A DNA stretch of 64,000 bases, from positions 13,867,829 to 13,931,828 of the forward strand of contig OZ023275.1 of assembly GCA_964007475.1 (NCBI GenBank). The letters run 5' to 3'. The position numbers and the translations under genes are program-made. The DNA comes from Hybos culiciformis. Taxonomy: Eukaryota; Arthropoda; Insecta; Diptera; Hybotidae. This document shows, piece by piece, positions 45,836 to 59,706 of this stretch (position 1 is its first letter; each line of letters starts with the position of its first letter). The notes under the pieces were generated by a model. It saw only the letters and a program-made list of their open reading frames with translations, was not told the origin of the DNA and ran no database searches.

Positions 45836-48567
45836 CTAAAAAATAATATTGATTTAATATATATCTAGATATCTAAAAGCAGTTAAAAATTTTCTCGCTT
45901 TGCGACAATACTTTAGTGAAGGGTTTATTCTGGTAGGTACACCGACTGGTGTTCACATTGTAAGCCAGTTAAGTAGGCAGGTAGATAATCAAATAAATAT
46001 AATTTCTAAAGTGCTGCTCTAAGAAAAAATTAAAATAATACAACTACACAAAGTGGGTATTAAAAATGTTAATTATTGTAATTATTGAAAGAATGTTGTA
46101 AAAAAAATATAAACGTGGTCGGCAGGTATTTTGTTTTCGGAAAATCACTTTTTTATCCGGCAAGAAAAAAAATTCATCCACTGATAGATTGTAGTTGTAG
46201 CTTCTAGGTAGGTTATTTTATTATTATTTTTTGTAAAATTGATTGGGCTTGAGGGAGGGCTTTTAACTTCAAAATAAAATTTTCAATTTCTTAATAAATT
46301 TTTAATTTCTTCTACAATGGAAAGAAAGAAAAATTTGTTAAAAGAAAAAATAAACCAAACTAGGTACCTAACCAAAACGAAGAGTGGTAGGTAGTTAGGT
46401 ACAACAATAAAAACTATGCGTGCCATTTTATTTTTCAATGAAAAATCAAAATAATCAAAAAAAAAATTGTTTTGAATTATATTGGTGAGAAGAAAATTGA
46501 AGCGCATAACATCGACCGGCATTATTTCGCTATAAAATCGAGAGCTCTGAACTTTATTCATTATTAAATAAAATAATTATTTAAATAATTTTTTTTTTTT
46601 TTTATAAAAAATTGACGAGATTCCAAATTAAAAAAAAAAAAAAATTTCCTAAACTAAGTTCAGCGGAAAAATAATAAATAATAAATATTAAATTAATTAA
46701 AATTTAAATAATAATTATGTGTGAGTACCATTATTCAATTTCGATTGGAAATTTAAAGAAAAGAAATTTTTTAGATTTTTTTATTTATTAATTAAAAAAA
46801 AATTAAATGTTTATCAATTTCTATTCACAATTTCTAAAATTTGTTTTTTTGTTGTTTTTTTTCTGTTTTGTTCACCTGGTGACAATGCGACTTTAGTGGT
46901 GATGTTTGCAATTAACTACGGTAATTTATTAATTGATTTTTAACCCAGGATACATGGCTAGATAAAATAAAAAAAAAATCAACGTTGTAAATCAAGGATG
47001 TTGTATATATGGATGAAGAAATTCCTTTCTTTATACTATAAACGTTGACGTACTTCACATGTTTTTTCGCACCAAAATGTCAGTTCAAAAAAAACTTGTA
47101 CAATGCCGTTGAGTTGGCGAGCAAATTAGTTTATTGGAGCAATCTGTGTAATAGCGACTTAAGCAACCGGCTAAAATCAACTCAATTTTAAAATAGGAAT
47201 TCACAAATTGCTTCCAGTTTAGACGAAAAATAATATTTCTTAAATTTAAAAACCCGTTTAAAGTAAAAAAATAATTAAAAATATACCTAATTTTTTATTT
47301 AGAATTGAATTTTCTGAAAATTTTTGAATCGGCGAGTTGAACTTTTATTCAAAATAAAGTTCTTCAGATCTTCGCGTCGGCTAGCTCGCTTCAGATTTAT
47401 AATTACTTCCAATATTTTTAAATATTTGACATAAAAAAAAGTGCACCAAAATGTCAGTCAAGAAAATATACAGAGTAATTAGCTTAATTTTTTAAACTCA
47501 AATGTTAGTCAGAGGAATCGGATAAGTCAATGGATTCCAAAAATTTCTCTAGGCGTAAGTGAAGTTTACGTGTGCAAGCTCGATTTGGCTGAAACTTGTT
47601 GAGGGGGTAAAGGAAACATAAACTCCAAATCCAAAAATGGTTTCAGAGATATGGCCCTCATAATGTATAAAAATGCTTAAAATAGAAAGCTGTTATGCTG
47701 AATGGGGGACAGCTGTCGCAAATCGGAAATATTTTTTTACCTCAAAGATGTGTGGAAACAAAAAATCTAAAATAGTGAAAAAAAATATTGTGATATTATA
47801 TAAAACACCCTGTACTGTTAATGTATTGGTCTCACTAACATATGTAAGAGAGATACTTCCTTCTAGAGCTGGATTTACTCTTCCTTTAGTATTTATTCGT
47901 AGTTGTAAATAGTAAATATAAGTTATTTCAAATTTAAAGCTCATGTGGTCAAGTTACATATTGTAACCTTTTAATGCATTTATGTATTAAGATTAATTCA
48001 AATAAATAAAATAAAAAAATTTGAATTTGTACAATTCACTAGTTTAAATGTCCAAATAGCGCTTCCTGTACCAAAAATTTGTACAGGCATAGAAAAAATG
48101 TTGAATGAAACTGATTATCTTTTTAGTATTTTTAATCAATGGTTGTATTTAGATATAGGTAATTTTACATTCATAGTTTAAGTTTTAATTTTATTTTATC
48201 AGTCGCAATTTTAAATAAGCTTATTAATTTAAAAATAGTTTTAAAAGATTTTGAAACTATCATCGCTCAAAACAGTTTGTACAAAACTTATGTCTGATTA
48301 GCTGCTATGCCGTAGGTAATTAATTATAATGTATGGCTAATTTAAGGTAAGCTGTGCTGTGATAGTAATGTGATTGAAGTATAGAAGTGAAGTATAAATA
48401 GCTCAAACGAAATGTGAAGTCACTTTTCTTATTTATTCTTCTTCCAGAAAATTCGTACCTTTTTTTGGGGTTTATTATTTTTGTATGAATTTTCATATTT
48501 TTTTAATTTAAAAAAACTACATATTTACTTTTCTAATAAAATAAAAAAAATTAATTTTTAAAATTCA
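45836..48567. other. Divergent region XPO7 / AHSA1
   Basis: Contains the unlocated XPO7 first exon and both promoters. It also carries the insect-repeat-like string AAAACACCCTGTA at 47803-47815. The region around 45920-46400 is rich in TAGGTAC/GTACCTA words that recur in this genome. No further gene is recognised. Confidence 0.5.
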
Positions 48568-51046
48568 ATGGCTAAGTGGGGTGAAGGTAAGTAACCTGTT
48601 TAAAAAGAAAATATTTGTTAACAAATGTATATTAAATGTCAAATCAAGAAACCATGCTATCGTCCATCACCATCGCTATAAAAGGCTAAGTAGCTGGACA
48701 ATTTCAATTACAAAAAAAATCCTCTTTAGTCTTTAACCTCGAATTTAAGCTTTACTGACTATAAAACTATAAAGAAAGTTTGTTCGTGTAAGCTCAAAAT
48801 TGTAGTGTAGGTACCTAGTGTAAAACTGAAAATTACTAAATTGAGGAAGCGAAGGTATGTGCAAGCCAAATTTAAGTTTGAGATTAGGTGGGTACCTAAG
48901 TAAGACCGATTTCTTGTCGAAATTATCTAAGAACCTACCTGTTGAACCCACCTCTTCTGCAAATATAACTAAATGAATAACTAATATGAATCATAAATTA
49001 TTTTTAGGTGATCCTAGATGGATAGTGGAAGAACGCCCTGATGCCACTAATGTTAATAACTGGTAATACATAATAATAATCTTTATAATTTTGGAACTTA
49101 CAATTCTATAGTGTTTATAATCGTACAAGTTTTGTTGTGATTGTTGCATTACGTGATTAGTTAGTTTTTTTTGATATACCTACATATTTTGTTTTGTTTG
49201 TTTTATTAGGCATTGGACGGAGAAAAATGCTTCAGCGTGGTCAAAAGATCGAATCAAAAAGTTGCTTGACAATTTTAAAATATTACAAAATAATATCGAA
49301 TGTACTGTAATAGATGTCGAAGTAGATGGTGAGGCAACTGCGAATAACAGAAAAGGAAAATTAATATTTTTCTATGAATGGAAACTTAAGATGAAATGGC
49401 GTGGAAGATTTCCAGGCAATGAAGCGGAATACAAAGGAAAAATTACAATTCCTAATTTATCTGAAGAAAATGATTTAGATGAAATAGAAATAACAATTGA
49501 AATAGATGATTCGAATTCGGAATCAGAGAAATTAAAAACATTTATGTACAATGTTGGTCGTGATAAGTTGAGGGAGCAAATCGGAATATATATAAAAGAA
49601 TTGAAACAAGAATATTCCAAAGATTTGATATTACCAAAAAAGAACGAAGCTGAGATTATAACAAAGGAAACAACAAAAATAAATAATAAAACGGTATTTT
49701 AAGATTTAAAGTCAATTATATTTTGTTTATGTCAATTATTATTTCATATGTTAAATTTACATAGTTATTAAAATTTTAAACTTTTCTTATTCTAGATGGA
49801 TTTAGAAAAAATGAAAATATGTTCTCATGATCAAACTAAAACCGATGAAAAGGACAAAGTGGGCTTAAAAGTTCACACCAAAACTTTAACTTTTAATATT
49901 AAGTTTCAGTGTCGCGGAAATGAAATTTATGAAGGTAAGTGCTAACAATTAATAAGAAAACATGCTAGTTTTCTTCTTATCTAATTTCATATAATAAATA
50001 ATTTAAATACCCAATTTTCGACATAAGTTCATAGTAATTTATTGAGGATGAAGATTTTTTTAAAGTGTGACAAATTTTACTAAATTGTGTTAATATAAAA
50101 AGTTTTGCGTTTTTGGTCATAATTTAAACCTTAATGTAGGGTTATTTATAAAACAAAGAAACATTTTTAATTTTTTTCATAAATAAGTATGTACTTTCAA
50201 GTTATATATTTTGGTTTGTTGTAATATCAAATTAAAACACGGAGGAATGACTTAATGCACTGAGTAAAGACTCTTTAACAGAGACTGACAAAAAGTCAAA
50301 AATTAACATTTTATGACAAAAAAAAATATAGTTTTTGTTGTAAACGGTCTCATTTTTCGTGTATTGTATGCTAAAAAATTTATATATTTTTTAGTGTGCT
50401 TTTCTATGCACACTTCATTGAGTCTTAAAAAAGATCATCAAACGTAGCAAAATGTTCATATTGAATGGAGCTGATAAAAATCCACGAAAATTGATCTTAA
50501 GTCACCGCTCCTAAAAACACATTGTAACACAATTATTTTTTCTCAAAAAGTAATTTATTCCACAATTTAATTTATGATTTGGAGTGTAATTATTCCTCAA
50601 AATTTTTCTATCGATTCTTTTTTTTTAATTCAATTTGTAAACAATTATTATCAATTATATAATGTAGTACAAAATTTAAATATTTTTCTATATATTATGT
50701 AGTGCTCACCAGAAAAGAAATGCTAACGGCTTGGACGAGAAGTGAAGTTAAAGTTGATCCAAAAAAAGGTGGAGAATTTATACTTTTTGGAGGTAATGTT
50801 TACGGAAAATTCGACGAATTAGTTGAAAATAAAAAAATTGCTCAAACGTGGCGATTAAAAACTTGGCCTAGTGGATTATTCTCAAATGTTGTTATAGAAA
50901 TTGAAGAAAAAAGTGATCATACGGAGCTTAAATTAAAACAAACTGGTGTTCCTGAAAATGAGGCAGAAGCTACTCGTAATAATTGGGACAGATACTACTG
51001 GAATAGTATTAAACGAACTTTTGGATTCGGAAGTTTCTTAGTTTAA
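48568..51046 (+). CDS. AHSA1: AHSA1/Aha1, activator of Hsp90 ATPase (complete, 5 exons)
   Basis: Cytosolic co-chaperone that binds the Hsp90 middle and N domains and stimulates ATP hydrolysis. Exons: 48568-48586, 49008-49062, 49210-49693, 49796-49934, 50703-51046; total 1,041 nt, 346 residues (about 338 in vertebrates). It begins MAKWGEGDPRWIVEERPDA and has the conserved NVNNWHWTEK motif near residue 22. The N-terminal domain runs to about YSKDLILPKKN. A short linker and the C-terminal START-like (SRPBCC) domain follow: VLTRKEMLTAWTRSEVKVDP, GGEFILFGGNVYGKF, AQTWRLKTWPSG, TGVPENEAEATRNNWDRYYW, ending FGFGSFLV. The first exon codes only six full residues. Divergent from XPO7 and convergent with UBL3. 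Confidence 0.96.
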
Positions 51047-51257
51047 ATTGATAAATTTTTGCAAGAACTGTATTGATTATATAGTAGAATTTTTCTAAAT
51101 TATAATAATTTGTAACTTTATTGAAACAATTGCTTAAAATGCATAAAAATAAAGCTATGCAATACAAGACTTGTGTATTTTTTTGACTTTTAGGAGTGGG
51201 GTTGCCTGCAAGAAACTTATTTGCAAACAAGACAAGAGTTAGAAATTGTAGTGTAGT

Positions 51258-52005
51258 GAATAATTATAATCCATTATCATGGAATGAACTGGACTTTTTT
51301 TCTCGTCTCACTGAAAATTTTGGTTTTTAATTATTGAACTCGTCGAGTTGTCAAAAAATGCGAGTCTATCCAAAAAGACTTAAAAATAAAAATAAAAACG
51401 TAGTCATATCAAATCATTGCAAAATTTTAATTAATTTGTTTGAATATTCTAACCTACATTTTTATTTTGTCCGTCCTTACCGTATAAATCATGAAAATTG
51501 AATTAAAATTTTATTCGTCTTAGCATGGACGCCTTGAAAGTATAAAATTATATAAAACTTCGTATTCATTATAAAAATAAAGAATACAAACATAAAACTG
51601 AAAAAAATAATTTGTACGCAAATGGCTAAGCAATACTTTTATTTAAAGTGCGTATGGAAACATCTCCGAAAGGGGAGGTTTCTCCGTAAGAACCGTCTTG
51701 GATTTAACATCTGGGGGAACGCCCTCTACCTCCCCTATAAAAATAAGCCAAATCGGGGTTAAAAAAAATTCAATCGGTATCCTAATATATGAAAGCTTTG
51801 AGACCCAAAAACGGTTTTCCATTTTGCAGGTTTGGGCACCACCTCTACCTTAACAATTTCTATAATTTCAAACTCAAATTCGCTTTTCGTTTAATCATTA
51901 ATTCGAAACTTGTCGAGCATAAGTCGAATTCTATAATGTCGATTCTCGCTTTTTGTCGAAAACGAAAGACGAGTCCAGTTCCATAATAAGGACTAATTAT
52001 ATTTT
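51258..52005. mobile_element. Possible decayed inverted-repeat element downstream of AHSA1
   Basis: The left segment (AATTATAATCCATTATCATGG ... AACTGGACT, about 51258-51296, with a gap) is matched inverted by the right segment (AGTCCAGTTCCATAATAAGG ... TAATTA, about 51970-52005). Between them is a patch richer in G and C at 51640-51840, unlike the surroundings. The arms are imperfect and no target duplication was read, so the call is weak. Confidence 0.35.
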
Positions 52006-52941
52006 ACAACAAAACAAATTTTTGCTAGGTTGCTATTCGAACTTCCGGGTTTGTTGGAGACCAAAAACTTTGATTCCTTATGTGTATACTTAATTTTGAT
52101 TCCAGGTATTCCTCTAAAAATAAGAAAACAAAACACATTTTCTAATTATATTTTAACACTTTTAACAAAAAAAAAATTTATTTAAAATTAATTTTTTTGA
52201 TCATTCCAATTCTTTTCATATTATTTTTATACATAATTTATGAGTGAATTTAAAACTAATTTTATCAATTTATATATTACATTAATATTTCTAATGTTAA
52301 TAAAATAAAAATATTGCAATTTACAAAAATATAGTGTTCTGATACTATTTATGCAAGAACTTATTTTTCAATGCTTTTTTTTTATTAATTTTAACGAAAA
52401 AAAAAAAATTATTGAATTGAGTATTGAATTCTCAACCTATTTAAAAAAAAAAATCAATCTTACATTATTCAATATGTTTCAAGTACTACTTACCGAAATG
52501 AATCTTTGTAATAATACAAATCAAAATTTAATTTTTTAAACTTTTTATTTGCTTTTTTATCATCTCGATATTATTATACATAAGTTATTTATTTTGAGAT
52601 TCTACATATCTAAATATTCTAGGTTTTAAATTAAAATAGTTTTTAAGTTCAATTCAAAAACATAATATCAGAACATAATATATTTTTTGAAAGCCTAGTT
52701 TAGATTTTTGAGTATTACGCTAAGCAAAATAAACAAAAATTAATTAATGCGCTTTTATTAATTTTAAAAAATACGAATAAGCGAAAGTGGTGTGAAAAAA
52801 GCTTATTCTGCTTAACTTAATAACATAAAATGAATACTAAGCTTGAATAAAAACAAATATTTATTTGCATTATTTATTTGCGAATAAGTTCCCTAATTGA
52901 TTTCATGCAATATTATTTTCAAACGTTGTAATGTCATACTC

Positions 52942-53035
52942 ATAGGCGAAAGCCATGTAGGCCGGGAGGTAGCCCGACGTGACAAAGGCGGAAGCCATAG
53001 AGGCCGGGAGATATCTCGATGAGACGAAAACGGCA
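52942..53035. repeat. GC-rich 43-bp direct repeat pair
   Basis: Two adjacent units are built on GGCGAAAGCCAT/GGCGGAAGCCAT and AGGCCGGGAG, about three-quarters identical. They form the most GC-rich stretch in an otherwise AT region. GGCGGAAGCCCAT recurs at about 62943, and a weaker CAGAGGCCGCGGAAGCAAT at about 54652, so the word is dispersed. Origin unknown. Confidence 0.7.
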
Positions 53036-56000
53036 ACTAAATTTATACATCCGTTGTTTTCAAATAAAAAATCAATAAACTTGAATATTTTTGATTATTC
53101 TTTAAAAAAAATGCAAACAAATATTTATTTAAATATATTTAAACATTAATAATAAACTAGGAAAAATAAATTTTTTTTTTTTTGGAAGTTTTTTTTTTAC
53201 AACATTACATAAATGTAAAAAATAATTTAAATAAATTGATTAGATTAAAAAAAAAATTATTTGAACAAATTCTATCAACGAAATGAAATTTTAACTTGGA
53301 TATTATGTGTAATAGTGTTATCAATTTTTTTTTTCTCTAAATGTATTATTTAGCTAAGTATTTTTTAAAGAAATATGAATAGTTAATACATTTTTTATTT
53401 TTATTTACAATTTTACAAAAGATTTTTTTTTTTGTTTCAACTTTCATAATTTCTGCATATTATACTTTTCTTTAGAATGCGTAGTGCTCAATTATTATAT
53501 TTTGAATTTTTACTGTATTTTTTATTAACAAGTTTATTGAGAAATAATTTCATTTAAATTAAAAACTTCAAATCATAAAGGTTATAATTTTATTTCTATA
53601 ATAATTGTTAATGGAGAAAATTGGCGCTCTTGAATTTGTTCCACTTGTTTGTTAATATCAATCTGAAATCTAATATTTTGTAGACATTTTACCTGCATTA
53701 AATTATTTGGTTATTAATATTTTCCAGTAAGTTTCAAAAATCAACTTAACGATTTGCAAATACAAATTAGAAAATTTGATAAAAGTAGACTTTAGAAATT
53801 TTTTTTACTTATTAGATATTTGCTTTATCGGGTTGACTTATGCATCGGAAATTTAATTATGTTTTATTAGCCTTTCAAGTTTTAAAATATGTATTTGGAA
53901 ATTAATAACCAACTAATGATAGAGTTATTTATTAAATTTCAGTAATAATCTCTTTCATGATCCAAGTTTAAAATAACAAATTCAATTCTTTTAAATTTAA
54001 AATGTTATAAGGTTCTTTGTCATTCCTAAAAATTTAAGAAAATGATAAAAATTCTTTGGTGTTAAAGAACTCTTAAATAAAAATTTAAAAAAAATAATTG
54101 AATAAAATGATAATCTTATTTTGATTGAAGCTTAATAGATTGGCCATTTTATTTCTAATTTAAAATTATCGGCCATTTTTCTAATTTAAACCAATACATT
54201 TTTTAGATATTATTTAAAGGTTTTCATATATATATTTTTATAATTTACTCCTTCTATAAAGCTTAGATTACATCTAAATAATAATCAAAATTACTTTATG
54301 GCAGTCAGAAACAAGTAGTGTTTATTCTATTTCCTATGGGGATGCAATAAAAGGCAGTATTGCTCTTGTTAATCAGAAGAGATGATGAACTTAATAAATA
54401 AAGAGTTTTAAAAAGTTTTTAGTGAAGAATTGATGCAATAACATTTATTAAAACATTGACACACGATATACACAAGCACTAAAAATAATTTTTTTCTCAC
54501 AGGTGTAGAATTATCAAAATTTGTCTTTGATATTTTATGATTGACTTTTGAAATTTCTGATATTGGCAAATGTCACTATCACTAATGATACAAAAAGGAA
54601 AAAACGAAATACGCAAATTATACCTCGGATACAATAAAGGTAACGGAAACATCAGAGGCCGCGGAAGCAATAAAGATATCTTAAAAAATTGATAATTTCA
54701 ATCAATTATTTTGTTTCTTTGATTTGATTTAAAAACTATTCAGTTTTAATATTATGCCTGAGTTTATAAGAATTTGAATACCTTATCTGGTCCAACAATT
54801 ATTCAACAAGCTGATTATAATTATTATGAAATTGAAATTAATTTTTCAAAATTAAATATCAATCAATTTAAAAGTTTAAAGTTTGAAAATTGAATTTTGT
54901 AAATTTTTTTATTGCAAAAAAATAATATATCAGTGTTAAATTCGTGGTAATCATAGCTTTTTTTTAAATATTATTGCTAAATCTTCACTGAGAGAAATTA
55001 AAGTAAAGTTTTGAAATGATAAATTGTAATTATTAATCGTCTCATTTTCTACTATTTATTTTTCATTAATGGTTTCAAAAAAATCACAAAAATTATTTTT
55101 AAATAAAAAAACTGCATCTGTAGTTATAAAATTCTTAATAATCGAAAAAAAACACTATTAAACATTCTTAACTTATTTCACTTTATCTTCTTTATTTAAG
55201 CATCAGGCGTTCCATAAGTGACATTTTTTCCCCTGATAAAATAAATAATAATTTAAACATCATTCAAATAATGAAAAATACTATATACATTTATTAAGAA
55301 TGATTTGGAGGAAAAAATTAGATTTGTTTTCTAACTTGTGTGTTTTTTGTTTTTTAATTTAAGTAACTATACCTAAAATTTTTTGTTTGAAATTTTGATA
55401 ATTATCCTCATCATAAGATTATATTTATTATTTTATTTTATACAATTTCAAATTATAAATTAATCATCTCATTTTTAAAATTGTCTAATTATACGTTCTA
55501 TTTTAACGCTTTTATTATCCTAATCTCACATTGTTTAACTTAATTTAGTTATTATACTTATTACTCTTTTTTTATTATTATTAATACGAAACGAAGCTGA
55601 CAAAAATAGTAGAAAATTTCTTCTCGAAGGATTCATTATATCTTATTTATCTCGAAATTTCTGATAATTTTTATTTATATTTTATTTTATAAAAATTTTG
55701 GTACATTAATATTTTTCTAAACTTAAGCAAAAAAAAAAAGACAAGACACTTTTGAAAAAAATTGAAAAAAAGAAAAGTTTACCTTATTAAGCTTGGTGAG
55801 CTAAGAATTAAGAAAAAGACAATTATTTCCTTGAAACAAAATAAGTGGCTGAATGTGTACAGAAAAAACATGATAACAGATTTTAGGATAATATGTTTCA
55901 CGTTAAATTATAGTTTTTATAACGTACATATAACCAAAACAAAACCAAAATACAATATTAAAATTTTATAATTTCCTGAATTATAAGATATTATAAATTG

Positions 56001-58116
56001 TTTTTCATTTTTATTTTTAAAAGTAAGAAAACGTTCCAAAACTTTTCACTTGAGTTTTTGAATTGGGAAACAAATGTATTTTCCCTTAAATTCTTGAGAT
56101 TCGAATTTGTTAATTTTGTTCGTTTTTTAAATTAAAATTTGAAGTAATTTGGTTAAGTTAAAGTCATGTATGAAATATAATTAGAAAAATAAATTATTTT
56201 TGAAAAATTTATATTTACAATGTCTTCTTTACGAAGATACCCCATAAAAAAACTTAGAAGTTTAATAGAAATGCTGGGCGGCAACATGATTACATTGTTC
56301 ATAAACAAAACGCATTAATTAATGCTTTAAAAAAGAATTAGAAGAAAAATATAAATTTTTAAATAAATTAAAAATAAATTTGTTTTTCACTGCACCTAGG
56401 TACATGTACTATTATTTTAGTTCTATGGATTTCAGAATACTATCCCTATTTAAGTTTTATTGTAAATTGACGGATCTGATTCTATAACGAATTTCTCTAA
56501 AAAAATGTCTTGCAAAACATTTTTATAGGTTAATATAAATGAATTTCAAGAAACTTTTTGAGAGACAATAATAATAGAATTTGCCCCCTAGTTAAAAATA
56601 AATTTATTAAAATTTATGATCTATTTAAGCATAAAATAAATTCTTTTATGTATTTATAAAAATTAAAACTAACCGATTGAAAATATTTTTCACCTTCGTA
56701 TTAAAAATGACTTTTTGTTAAAAATTGTAGTCTTAAAAATGTAATTGTAATGTATTTGCCTGTTCATAAACATATAATTAAAAATAACTGAAGGCGAATG
56801 GAGAAGCTTCATTCAAATCAAACTAGGTTCATTTACTTAGATATTAAACTAATTTTGCATTTCTTTCTCTTATTTGGAGAAACATAAACTATTGTTTTGT
56901 TTTTATAAAAATAAAGAGTTAACATTAACATTAAATTTTTATGACAGTGCATTGTATATTTTATTAAAAGATTTTGATATCTTAATTTTTAATTTAAAAT
57001 TTTTGGTGATTTTAAAGAAATTTTTTTCTTGCCATTATTGTTTTTTTTTTTTTTTTTTTTCAAAAAGTAAAAATAAAAATGAACACTTCGTTCATATGCA
57101 ATTGCAATAAATAAATTTTTTAACACAAACATTTTTTACTTCCGGCAATTAAGCACGTAATCAAAATATACAATTAAATAAAAACAAATACATTGAAATA
57201 TTACCTAATAACACATAACTGAAGATAATATAAGCGGCATTAACTAAATGGTTTTTTCCCAATTTTCATCAAATTGGATTTATATTTTTAAAAAATTGTC
57301 TAACACTAAATAATACTTTTTTGCACTGGAAGTGGATTTTTTATTTTTAAGAAAAAAAAAAAAACCAAATTTAACAAAATTGAAACAAAATTTGAAAAAT
57401 ATATATTCCTATCCTAACTATTACAAAAAAAAAAAAAAATAAATTATTATTTGTAAAAAATAGAATTATTTTTTTAGCTAAATTTTTTATTCTTTTAGAT
57501 TAATAAACTGAAAATAATAAATTGTTTTTATAAACACTTAAAAAATTTCAGATTTAATTATTTTGAAATTAAAATTATTTACAAAAAAAAACAAATTAAA
57601 AAAAATAACCACTAGAATTTATTGCTTTCTCCATTATCAATTAAATATTTTTTTTTTATTAAACTAAATATAAATGGGTGGCTAAAACACATGAACATTG
57701 TCACCGCTTAAGTGTCAATTTTAAATTTATATAATTTTAAATAAATCAGATCATATAAATTTTTTAAATATATTTTTTAAGTCGAATTTCTACAAATAGT
57801 TACATTTTTTTTTCTAAGTTCTATTATCATTTATATAATTTTTTTTTTTTTTAACATTTTGACAGAAAATACTGTGTAGATAGTTGGAAATATTAATTGT
57901 TATTTTTTTTTTAAATAGAAATTTATTTTTTTTTAATAATTTCTATACTTAAATATATAGCATTTTTTTTTAATTTATATATATCTTTTTAATTCATTTT
58001 GCTGTTCATTGAAATTTAGTATTATATTTATTATAGTTCATATGTATAGGTTAATTTTTAATAATTTATACATTCATTTATATCTAATAAAATTGTATTT
58101 TTTTTAAGAGCAGAAG

Positions 58117-59383
58117 TTACAAAATACAACATGTCGCTGAACAGCACCTACTTGATCCTCCTTTACTTTTTTGTCGTTGATCTAAAAAAAAACAATAAGT
58201 TATTAAAAAATAAATAATATACACGACACAACAATGAAATATACTGTTCGTAGGAATACTCTAACTCCCCAACGAACCGATTTTTATAAATCAAATAGTC
58301 ATTTTGATTTTGTCAGTCTAACTGAAAAGCGCTCTATAATAACAAAAACTTTTATTTTGAATCGAAGAAGCGTTTGTAGTTCTAATTTTGTATTTTGTCT
58401 ATCAGAAATTCAAAATAAAAAATTCTATTTTTTTCACCACCAAATTTTTGTAAACGACAAAATGTGTCATTTGGATTTTGTAATTCCATCTGAGAAGTTC
58501 GCTTGAACGAAAAATTTTTGAAATTATTCAAACCATTAAAAAAAAACAACACTTGAAATTTTCTCTTTCGTCGGAGGTCTACGTGATAAATTTCAGTGCA
58601 GTAGTGGTTTTAACATAGAAATGAGCAGAAGAAAAGCCAAGATTCAAAGCTAGTGAAGAAAAATGAGTGTAACAGTCACTGAAAATGGGACAAGTTATTA
58701 AGACTGAATTTTCAAACCATAGAGTGAGAGCTAAGACGACAAGTGAATCAGGTGCCGAAAAATCAGTAGGTCAAATTCCTATTTTTTTACGTTTTTAATC
58801 TACATAATGAAATTCATTTTTAAAATTTAATAAATTTAATGAAAGGATAAATTTTGCTGTTATTAAAAGTTCAAGGATAAGATCAATTGTCAGCCGTCAT
58901 GGTGTAGTGTTGTAGCAGTCCCAATTCTAGAGTAATTATACCATTTCTATTAAAGCCATGATCTCTGAAGTTTTAGTAATTTTTTCATTCAGCGAATTGT
59001 GATAAATAAAATAGAAAAATAATAATAACATACCTTGAGAATTAGGTTCAGGCAAATTATCCCGTGGAACTAAATGCATTACAGTCGTCTTTCCAAGAGG
59101 AAGTCCTAAAGCTCCTAAAGTCACATTGCAGTGTAAAAATCTACCTTGATATATGAGTCTCAATATTTCTGCTTTGGACACCAATTCAGACTCCCAATCT
59201 AGAAAATAAAGATTCAATAAAATTTTTATGCATTTTATAGTCGATTTTGTATTAGAAAAAGCAAAAATCTATACCTTCAGGCCAGTTATCAAATACTGTT
59301 TGTGCAATATCACCAGCTGAATCAGATGGACTAAATAAAAATTCTTTTGTTTTGCCACTAACAAGAATTAAGCGAAGATTTAT
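58117..59383 (-). CDS. UBL3: UBL3, prenylated membrane-anchored ubiquitin-fold protein (3 exons, start not fixed)
   Basis: Ubiquitin-like protein tethered to membranes by its C terminus and linked to sorting of proteins into vesicles. Exons 5' to 3': 59383-59275, 59198-59034, 58181-58117. The reading starts INLRLILVSGKTKEFLFSP and continues DWESELVSKAEILRLIYQGR, LGALGLPLGKTTVMHLVPRD, NLPEPNSQ. The tail is SSRCCSATCCIL, so the CAAX box is CCIL with an extra upstream Cys for lipidation. The beta-grasp fold is complete. Only the short N terminus before the first Ile is missing; a candidate first exon is listed separately. The intron 58182-59033 contains an open frame at 58234-58506 on the other strand that I regard as spurious. 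Confidence 0.93.
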
Positions 59384-59706
59384 CTGAAAATAAAAAATAA
59401 ATAATTATTTGTACTTATTGAAAATTATTCAGAAAAATGTTATATAATAGTTATATGTTTAAAATGTTTATATATAAGTATTCAGATTAAAATTAAGCGA
59501 AATATTGAGTTTTCATAGTGTTATCAAGGTTTTTCTAATTTTCATATTCAACGCCTGTAAATTTTGTAATATTAAATGATAGTCTAATAATCTTATCTAA
59601 ATTAATTATCTTACTTATTTCTGGTAAAAATATAATTTTAGTTATTATTATTATCCCCTATACATATATAATAATTAATATCCTTACAAATTAATTAATT
59701 TAGCTA

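Larger units (their letters stand above)
51047..58116. other. Long convergent non-coding region AHSA1 / UBL3
   Basis: About 7 kb with no recognisable exon. Probably part is UBL3 3' UTR, since UBL3 mRNAs often have long ones. Named sub-features are the inverted-repeat candidate at 51258-52005 and the GC-rich direct repeat at 52942-53035; the rest is homopolymer-rich AT sequence. Confidence 0.5.

Noticed and set aside
46283..46561. Frame starting MNKVQSSRFY as XPO7 start
   Set aside because: MNKVQS faintly resembles the XPO7 N terminus, but there is no usable donor at the needed point.
46729..46731. Minus-strand ATG followed by GTACTC as XPO7 exon 1
   Set aside because: It would give [11 protein letters not shown], which is attractive, but the donor is poor and the exon would code only Met; not enough support to call.
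58234..58506. 90-codon plus-strand frame in a UBL3 intron
   Set aside because: No recognised domain; internal duplication of a short segment suggests repeat DNA.
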